Assembly: GCF_000499385.1 (NCBI RefSeq)
Contig: NW_013655180.1
Coordinates: 5,001-69,000, forward strand
DNA from: Eimeria necatrix
Taxonomy: Eukaryota; Apicomplexa; Conoidasida; Eucoccidiorida; Eimeriidae
Direction of reading: 5' to 3'
Length of the DNA: 64,000 nt
The notes under the pieces: generated by a model
Databases searched by the model: none
What the model was told of the DNA's origin: nothing
The model's input: only the letters and a program-made list of their open reading frames with translations
Made by a program: the position numbers and the translations under genes
In this document: in pieces, positions 55,585 to 64,000 of the stretch
Layout of the letters: the number at the start of each line of letters is the position of its first letter
How positions within the stretch are numbered: the first letter of the stretch is position 1

Positions 55585-57968
55585 ATACGTCGAAACCACG
55601 AAGTAGCATTTCTTGCTCTCAGGCAGTAGTTTCAGTACTCTCATCAGTGTTTCTGCCGAGTAAATGGAGGCCAAAGAAACTAATTTGTTTTTTCTATTAT
55701 GGGGAAGCATAATGAGAACATGGACGCCACGAAGAGGCATTGTCCCTCAGACGATTATAAGCCAAGAGCCCAAATGGTTGGCATGCCTAGGAGAACATTT
55801 GCCCTTGCGCTGTGTGTAGTTGCACCCCAGTGCTCTGTGAATTCTGCTTTTTGCTTGGACAATTCAGATTTGAATATGCACATGAAGCAAAAGCCGATGC
55901 GTTTGAATCACAGAGCTAGTACATAGTTTTGCTCTCCAGGCTTTTCATGTGCGCCTGAAGAGAAAACAGATTTCAGAAAACCCTCACGCGACTTTCTAGG
56001 CCTTTTTAAGTGCCTATGCCAACTTCGCAACCAGTCCCGAGCACTTGGATTCATCACTCATGAATGCTGGTTTATTTGTTTTTTCTTTGAAACCTACGTT
56101 CATAAGTTTCGCCACTACGTGGAGGCGGCCGTTGTTGATGTAGAAAATTTTCTCTAGCAGCTATTTGAACATCAAGTAAATTGCATTTCTCCCCGTTTAG
56201 CGTTCTCCTTACGTAAATACAGAAGCGCGCTTCTCTTGTGGTACAACCGCATTTTTAGTTCGCTTTTGCTTCCCAATAGCCTGTCAACTCGTCTGTGAAG
56301 CACCAGGCTCATGCGAATGTGAAGCATATTGAAAATCTGCACACAGCTTGCTGTAGCAATTCCAGACCAGCCAAAAAGAAAAAATCAACTTGTTGCCTTA
56401 ATAGACAATGTAGATCCGGATGCAGTGACATGCGCTGAGACCCTGCGCGATCTCCAAGAAGGAGCCGAACCATACTGGCTCCTGCGACTATCGGCAAGCA
56501 AATTCTGGAATGAAACTCAAACTGGGAATTGATACCTACTTAGTCAAGCTAAAAGACCATTTAGTCTACGGAGCGAGGGGCAATTATGTTGCTTCGAAGC
56601 TGTGGACGCTCCTGGCGAAGGCTGCCGCTGCCGTCAGCTCCCTAGACCGCAGCCCAAATGGCAATATAGCAAGAAACCATTGGCACCAGCATGCTTATGT
56701 CAGTCACTCTATAGGGCATTAACCAATATTTTCATTATTTCATGGCAGATGGGTATATGTGAGGCAATTCGTAAGTTCGCGGTCACCAAAATAACGCAAC
56801 ATCCTGTTGGAAGTTGGGTTTCATGTTCAGCCACGGGGGAGAAACAAACTGAAATATATTTGAAGTGATTTATCTAAAATTCAGTTGCTTAGATAATCTA
56901 GACTTTCAAAAGGCCAGATGTAACCCTTAGGAATAGGGCTTCTTGCCTCAATGAGCGACCCACAGCCCCGTGCGGTGACCCTTTTAAGAATTCGCAGCTC
57001 TAGCCAGCGTTAATGACCGTAACGTTTGCAGAGTACCGGGCCTTAAAAAGACACGGCGACATAGATCTAAGCAGGCGAAGGTCAATTTTCGTGTTGGCAG
57101 GGGAAGTTTCTAGCCGACGCCGTGCTGCTCAGGTGTGCAGGTGTCAGCAGGCCAACATCGCATCAGCAATGAACATGAGATCTTGGCTTTCTTCTACGTT
57201 TGCTTCTTAAGGCCAAAAAAATCGCCCATTCCGTTTTTCTTCTGTTTCAGGGGCCAGTGTCTTTGCCTTGATGCGGAAGCAGATTTGAGGCGCCTTGGAA
57301 ACAGAATTCCTAGTTGAGTACTGATTACCTGACGTGATTCTTCCGCCACAAGGGACGTCGGAGTCCGCTGCTCCCAGGAGTTCACAATTCAGCAGCTCAT
57401 TGGATGGTGATCTCCTCGAAAGAATATAGTAGAGTTGAAGTGCGCCAGAGCAGCATCATTATCTTGCCAGATGTAGGCACGGAGTAGATTTTTCGGATAC
57501 ACAGCTGCTGCTGTCGCGTCCCTTTCGAGGCAAATTTTTCGCTTGTCCAAAGAGAAAAAAGCCGATACCAGCTTACTTGGGACGAGCCTTCCTTGTTCTA
57601 CACTAATTACCCTGCTTCAAACATAGAGATGCTCTCTCAGTAGTTTACGGCATCCCCCTGAGTGTCTCTGCAGCAGCTGCCTACGTAACACTAGGGCGCA
57701 TATGCATACGCGTTCCCACTCGAAAGCTTCAAGGTGCAAAAGCGTTTCTCAGAACGACATTTTTTTTGCATAGAGAAGACCAAAATGCAGGGAAATAGAT
57801 TGTGGTCCCTCAGCACTTCAGAGAGGTCCATATCTCTTCTTTAGCCAGGAGTGTTCAAGTGAAGGATTAGTGGGCGTCAAAGTGCTCAGCCCCTTTTCCT
57901 GAGTTAAGCTTTGGCGGGCTGGATGCTGGTTGAAGCGCTGCAAGCAATTTCCTGAGACCAGTTTGAAA
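55585..57968. other. Intergenic DNA with a few possible orphan plus-strand exons
   Basis: Two to three segments look like exons but have no family match. At about 56374-56520 the reading is KNQLVALIDNVDPDAVT and LRDLQEGAEPYWLLRL. At about 56520-56670 it is YLVKLKDHLVYGARG and NYVASKLWTLLAKAAAA. At 57036-57132 a segment bounded by GTTTGCAG and a CAG-GTGTGC donor reads YRALKRHGDIDLSRRR and SIFVLAGEVSSRRRAAQ. They may belong to a small plus-strand gene or be remnants. Otherwise I see nothing. Confidence 0.35.
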
Positions 57969-60900
57969 ATGCAACACACCACCACAGAAGTCTGCGATAG
58001 GCCGCAGGCCTCCTGGTACTATTCACGCGGAGGTCCCAGGCCTACCCGGACTGCGTCTGCTCGTCACCACTTCCACGGAAGCAACTCCTTCTTCTCTCGG
58101 CTGCCCAATTGGAGCTTCAGATCTTTGACGCACCGCCGCAAAAGAAGCCCATCACTGCACGATCCAATATACGCCGATGCGCCGCACGCCTACGTTGTGG
58201 AGGAAACCTACCGAACACTGTCGGTGAGAGCGCAATTCCTTTTTGCAAAGTGCTCTTTATGATCTGCTTCGCCATAGCACCACTAGTTGATTCCGAACGC
58301 GCTGAATTTCTTGCAGCCAACTGAGCACGAGGATGTCACTCAAGCTTCCCAGTTTGTTGCTGACGAGGGTTCTCGTCCTCTCATTCAAGTAGAAGCTCTG
58401 CAGCACCAGCTTGCAGCCTTGCGCGAATCCAACAGGACTCTTTCTCGCGATATTACTGACCAAGGCAAGCTTCCGAGTGTCCTCAATTGGGGTGATCGAG
58501 TACTCACAATTAATGCAGGAAAGTTGAATCTAAAAACTTACTCTACCACATAATGCAGAACAGCTAGAATTAAAATACTACTATCTCAAGTCCCTGTCTT
58601 TTCCCGTTTGTCAAATTCCCTGCAGCGCAAGAACTTTCGACTGTGCGAAAACAGTACATGCAGCAGACTGCTGAAGTTGCCAAACTGTCTGAGCAATATG
58701 ACGCCATTCGAGCATCGTCTGATTCAGCTGCAGTGGAGCTTGCAGCAGCACGGAAACAGCTTTCCATGGCCAAAGCCGAGGCTGGACTAGCAGCCAGCGA
58801 TCGCATTGACCTCATGAAAGAAAACAGTCACCTACGGCAGGAATACACCCAGGCTATGGTATTTAAACTAGTCAGATAATTAAACACCGAGCTTTAGTGC
58901 TTATTTGAGAGCCACCACCGTCTTGCAGCAGGTGGAAGACAACATATCCCGTTTTTCCTGTGTCCTTACTGGCGACGGGCAATGGGGTGCATTGCGGCCA
59001 CTCCGTTGTATCTGTCAAAGCTAATGTAGCGTCCACTCCCATGTTTTTGCAGAGATAATGTTGCACTTGAAATTTCTTACCTTTCAGTTGCCTCTGTCAT
59101 GCTCTGCCTTCACATGCTGACACTCCTGTTTGTGTGTGGTACCTGTGCAACTCCTAATAATGTATAGGCTCATATTGCTGCTTTGCAACAAGATTTGGGA
59201 AAGCTACGCTCCGTGCAGAAAGATTTTGACCAAGCTACAGCCGCCTTGGAGCGCTCTCGGCAGATTCACGCAGTCGACAGAGAACAAATTATGCGTATGG
59301 AGGAAGAACTCAAAGCGTTCTCTGAAAATGAGAAGCAAATCATGCTAATTCAGGTGCTCCAAAATAAATTGAAGTGCAGCGAAAAACGCGACTTTGCTGA
59401 CGTGGAGTGTTTGGGAGGGTTGGATGCAACTCTTTATCCTGGTGTCAGTGCGATGAAATGGGTGTCCACTTAGTTTTTGAGCTATGTCCTCAGCGGGAAG
59501 CTGAGGTTGCGCGGCGTCAAAGCTCAAAGCTTCTGAAGGAGCTACACGAGGCTCAGGAGGCCATTAAAGCGTTCCAAGAAGTCTCTGAGAGAAACTCCTG
59601 GGTCAGCATTCACGGAGATCGCAGCAGAACCAGGACAGCACTTGTCATTCGTAAAAAGTAGTGTTCATCGGCTGGATGGCGTGAGGCTCTTATGTATTGC
59701 ATTTTCAATTTTTGTTTTAATGTTCTGAAGCTTGAGGAGGAGAGGAGGAGGCTTCTTCCTTTTGAAACAGAATGTGACCGGATGAGAGCAAGGCTAGTTC
59801 TTGAAGAAAATCGGATCAAAGAAATCACTGTGAGCCTGCGCCTTCGCAGCTCTTTTGTGCAGCAGTGAGACAACGCAAGTCGAAGTATGGTAGTAAACTT
59901 AGAGGTGGAACAGAGATCGCGCAGTAGGCGGTCCCTTACCTTTCACAACAAAGAGAAGAGGCCCAAACCCCTTTGAGCATTTTCACGTGAAACCGATTCT
60001 TGTCTCTGGTGACATCAGGAGAAGCATGCAGAAACAATAATGCAGTTGAATACAGTGATGGCGGAAGAGAAGTCTCTCAGGCACGAGATAGAGAAGCAGG
60101 CAAACGAAATTGTAGTGCTTGCAGCGGACCTCAGATCGGTAGGAAGTCGTACTGCTCAACCTCACAGTCTTGCCGCAACTTTCGTTCTATGCCTGTGTTC
60201 AACAATGCGGGTACCGTAGGAGCAAAGCTTCTGCAAGATCAAGCTAGCTTCGAACGAACTGCATCTCCCTGGCTATCTTGTCTCATTAGGCCAATCAGCG
60301 GGACTCCCAGAAAGCTGAGCAGCTAAGACTTGCGATTGAGGAGGCGCGGCGCTTTGAATATGAGGCGCAGCGACGACTGGAAGAGGTTGCGCGCCTAGAA
60401 TCTGAAAACGTTAAGATAACAAAGGAGCTCGAAAGCCACTCGAAGAAGCATCTGGAGGACTTGACGGATTCGCTTGCCGAGAAACAGAAACTCAAAATGG
60501 AGTTGGATGCGGCGACAGACCACAGCCAACGGCTCTCAATAGAGCTTCAGCTGATGAAAGAAACTGAGTGGAGGCAGGCAGAGGCACTAAGGCGCGCGCG
60601 TGAGGAGAGCAGCGCACTGTCTAGCAGGGTGCAAGAACTATTGCGCCAAGCAGAGAGCATCAAGGCAAGCCTGAGGCAGCAAATGTGGAAGCAATTAGAT
60701 TTGCCACCACTTTCTGAATAATCCAACAACAAAAAAGAGTTGCATACACAATATTGTGCACGATCCACATGCTCTGTAGGAGTCACATCAACTGCAAGCT
60801 GCCGAATTCGAAGCGACAGTTGCAGCGATGGAACAGCAATCAAAAAACCAGGAAACGTCCCTCCTTAGAACACAAAGCCTCAATGAGGAGGTACGACCGC

Positions 60901-62806
60901 CAAAGGGCTACTGGCGCTGCCTTTTACGGCACTAGGCACCGGATGCATAGCTTGTCAGGGCCTAAACTGTGCAGAGTTCCGGATATTTTTTGTCAAACTT
61001 ACGTGCCTCTGCAAAATATATTTTTCCGTAAGACGTATGTGATTGTGTCGACCCGGGGTGTTCCCATTGTACGTGCAGCTAGAGGCTACTTTGGATGCGC
61101 TCCGAAAAGAGCTCAAGCACAAAGATTCGACTGAAAAAGAAATCCTGCACCGTGTGCGACTAGAGCTTCAGGAAACACAGCAGCAACACGAGGCAGCAGT
61201 GTCAAAGAAAAGGCAGCTGCGGACTCAGCTAATGGAGGCTACGAGGACACTACACCTGACTCGAGTCCGGAATGAAGAAGTATGTTTTAACACGGATATC
61301 ACCGCTACTCAACACGCGTTGCGTGCCACCAGTAAAATATAGCCGGCTGCATAGGTACTTGGAGTACAGTCGCACCTCATGATTGCATCATTTGTGAGAA
61401 AAACGGCCAGTAAGCTGCGGCTGTGCTTTCTTGCGCAGCTGTGTTCTCGTCTCGAGGAAGCAAAAGTAGGTGCCCACTTGACGTTGGGCACGTTTCGTCG
61501 ATCCTGGACTAAGAAGAGATTCAGCGGAGACTTGAAGAAGTGTTCATTTTTGTAGCAGTGGTGACTGTTTCTGCGTGCAGAAGCAATGTGCACTTACAGC
61601 TGCAGATGGGGCGGCGAAGGAAAAAGTATGTGAATCTTTACGGCCTTTCTTACGTGGGACAATAGTAAAATTCTGCTTGCAGCCAACGATGCAACAGCAT
61701 ATACACTGCAACAGGCATGGCACTGCTAGTCAGCAAACTTCATAGGCGCCGCAGCACCATTTTCGCCGTCACTAATCAGGCAGCTTGATGCCCCTATAAT
61801 AATTGTGCTGCCTTTCAGGAATGGGCAGAAAAGTTTGCACAAATGGAAGCAAAAATGGAAGACGTGCAGAGACACTACGAAGTTGAGGTCGCAAAGAGGC
61901 AACGAGACACTCTGGAACTAAGCGGCCAGCAGCAGGAGCTAGCAAACTGCAAGAAGCTGCTGCAGGTTAGTAAATGGCCCTCCGAGTTTACGGAAGAGAC
62001 TCAAGAAACTGGATGAATTTAACACCTAACGGCTAGGAGCGGGATTACACTGGCTGAAACACAGCTACTAGTTTTGTCGATTGCGTGTATCAGTCCTTGC
62101 AACTCACCCAGAGGCAGCTAGAAGACTCTTGCAGGAAAAAAGATGCCGAGATCGCGGCATGCAAGGCTGAGGCGCAAGTACGCGCACTCTCATACAGACA
62201 ATACGTATCACTTCCCTTCTCTTGAAGCGTGCTTGAATGTACCTGCTTCAATGTACATGATGGCGGGGCCACCTTGTTTTCTGCTTTTTCAGCGAGAGTC
62301 TGCAGAGCGTGCTGAGGCAGAAGCAGCTTGGGCACGTACTGTAGAGGAAGAAGTGCAGCAAAGAGTCTCAGTCTTGGAAAAAGACTTCGCTTTGCGCATA
62401 GCCAAGTAGGCTGACACAGGACCCTTGCTTGGTTCACTACTCTCTAGTAACTGTTGTATACCCACAAATTAAAAGGCTCATATATTATCCGCCAGCGCAA
62501 ACGGGGACAATGCTGCATTTATTTTCCTGGACTTCTGCAGGATCCGCAAAAAGGTCGCGGAAAGAGCAGAGTATAATCACCTTCTCGACGAATTGCTTGC
62601 TGCAGGTTTGTCAGCCCTGCTGACACTTGACAAAATGGACATGTTGCAGCCGACTTCTTGAAAAGGCTGTTAATCAGTCATCATGGAGAACTCCTTTTGC
62701 CTGTGTTTGATGCTTTTCGTTATCAGAGCGCTCCATAATGAGACGGTGGAGAGAAGGCATGGATTTGTGGAGAAAAGCAGTCGCAACGTCCCTTACCAGG
62801 CAGTAG
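57969..62806 (+). CDS. Long coiled-coil protein, 17 exons (798 aa), unknown function
   Basis: Exons: 57969-58223, 58317-58464, 58626-58858, 59168-59353, 59494-59601, 59731-59829, 60019-60138, 60290-60664, 60780-60890, 61079-61279, 61439-61465, 61581-61625, 61819-61965, 62094-62177, 62293-62405, 62541-62605, 62727-62806. All 16 junctions are phase-consistent and the total is 2397 nt including TAG. The N-terminal ~85 residues are basic/Ser-rich (MQHTTTEVCDRPQASWYY...). From about residue 90 the protein is almost continuous coiled coil, for example VEALQHQLAALRESNRTLSR, LQQDLGKLRSVQKDF and LEEVARLESENVKITKEL. It ends ERSIMRRWREGMDLWRKAVA. Introns 2 and 8 use GC donors (GCAAGC after AAG). Exons 11 (27 nt) and 12 (45 nt) are very small. 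No homopolymer runs occur, unlike genes to the left. A cytoskeletal or centrosomal role is only inference from the coiled coil and the SF-assemblin neighbour. Confidence 0.82.
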
Positions 62807-64000
62807 GGGATGAACTGAAATCCAGAACAATAGTTTTATGGAACTGTTCCCCAATATGGTTGTGATACTGAGCCTGGCAAGGCAGACGCTTGTTTTAGTG
62901 CTGGCGATAGTGATTACAAGGCGTCACGACATTTTGAGAGGGCCCTTTGCATTTTCTGCTAGGCCTGGTATGCAACTACTACTAGAATTAATTTATCTTC
63001 TGAAGAAAACTTAAATAGACAGTTAAAACTATGCCCTTCGTACACTTGCGCATTCAGCCATAACATAACCTTAAAGCCCCAAGGTTGTAGCTGTCCTGAA
63101 CCCTGAATATGTGCAAATAGCGCTCACTGCAACTCGTTGGTTTCCTGTCCTTCACTCCACACAACACGGAAGTTCCCCCTGCAATCGTTAAAGCAATGTT
63201 TGGTCTCTCCTGTCTCATTCAAAAACTAATTGGACAAAGGGGGCTGCGGGTATTCTGTTGAATTCTTAATAGGCATATTCGTTGCCGCCGATTGTTACCA
63301 GCTGCAGGCTTGTTAAAACATTCACAAAGCTTTGTCTTGGGCGGCATTGTTGTGGCTGGCTGACTTGCGTGCAGTGCGTGTTCCTGATGTAAGGCCCTGG
63401 CTCCATGCGCCTCTAGCTACTTTCCTTCATGCACCGATGAAATTAGCAAAGATCTAGACAAGGTTTTAGTGCTTTGCTAATCATACGTGCACATGGGGGA
63501 GCCTTTCAGAAGGAGAGCACTAAAATTATGCAACTGGCAGCAGCGACCTAACATGCACGTAGCCAGACCATCTGCTGCCCAATGCATACATGCATGCTTC
63601 AAGGCGACACAGTGACTAGAAGCATACAGGAATGCAACATTAGTTCAGAGCTGTGGAGCTCGAATGGTAGTTCCCACGGCTCATAGTTGAGCCTGGGTGC
63701 CATTTGTGAAGGTACACGGTTCCACGCCAACGCTTGTCATCTACCCAGCCATGAGTGCTAGTGTCTTTTGACGGATGGTTTAAAAGCCCGTAGCGCTTTC
63801 ACATTGAAAACGTTTATAATTGGTATTCCTTACGGATGTTTCATGCTAGAGCAGGTGGTAGTGTTGTCCCGAAGCAACGGCACGAGAACAAGGAGACTGT
63901 CCTAAGTTAAGAAGAGCCATTGAATGCACCGTCCTGGCAGCGGCGCGTGAAAGGGAGAGCTTAGTAGGCATCATGAGAGGTGCCGTAGCCGAAGTTCCAT
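62807..64000. other. Right end of window, no gene recognised
   Basis: Repeat-poor sequence with only short open frames. No splice-consistent coding run, RNA gene or repeat array is seen. Confidence 0.5.

Overview
The window is nuclear DNA of a coccidian apicomplexan, almost certainly Eimeria. Three things support this. The first ~49.75 kb is saturated with (CAG/CTG)n, which encodes runs of Q, A, S, L or C. Interstitial telomere-type AAACCCT/AGGGTTT arrays are everywhere, and so are GGGGGCCCC blocks. Recognisable eukaryotic genes are split by introns made of these repeats. At ~49.75 kb the repeats stop abruptly and the remaining ~14 kb is ordinary, repeat-poor DNA. This matches the repeat-rich (R) and repeat-poor (P) segment organisation known for Eimeria chromosomes.

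Layout of the R segment (1-49.75 kb). Minus strand: organellar tRNA-modification GTPase MnmE (399-3398, 5' end unresolved). Plus: a secreted Gly/Pro-rich protein (5242-7101) and an unknown protein (8022-9496), followed by a TAGC tract and a GC-rich array. Plus: NAD(P)H-hydrate epimerase NAXE, 9 exons (11731-16529), convergent with minus-strand organellar phenylalanyl-tRNA synthetase FARS2 (16740-18791, 5' end unresolved). Minus: a class IV-type histone deacetylase (19890-21888) and an unknown protein (22232-23737). Plus: a very large RBBP5/SWD1-like WD protein (24509-28.75 kb) with a further coding block to 29868. Minus: a small secreted protein (30124-30887). Plus: an ANP32-like LRR/acidic protein (31894-33366). 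Minus: an ARF-like GTPase (34240-35835). Plus: an ALYREF-like mRNA export adaptor (36829-38993) containing a 100-N assembly gap. Minus: pantothenate synthetase PanC apparently fused to a GNAT acetyltransferase domain (40324-43740), then an uncharacterised locus (44623-49557).

Layout of the P segment (49.75-64 kb). Plus: an SF-assemblin gene (53.82-55.58 kb), a few possible orphan exons (56.3-57.3 kb), and a 17-exon coiled-coil protein of 798 codons (57969-62806). I reconstructed exons by hand from reading-frame continuity, splice sites and family alignment. For mnmE (exons 2-7), NAXE, FARS2, HDAC, ANP32, panC-GNAT, SF-assemblin and the coiled-coil gene, all listed exon phases agree.

The most unusual signals are these: a stop-free palindrome, GGTGTACGTACACC and close variants, scattered at roughly 35 sites through exons, introns and spacers of the R segment only, including a perfect 17-bp-period array and copies abutting 3' splice sites; introns whose 5' splice site is formed by the telomere-like repeat itself (G+TAAACCC or GC+AAACCC); CTG arrays acting as introns; and the PanC-GNAT fusion.
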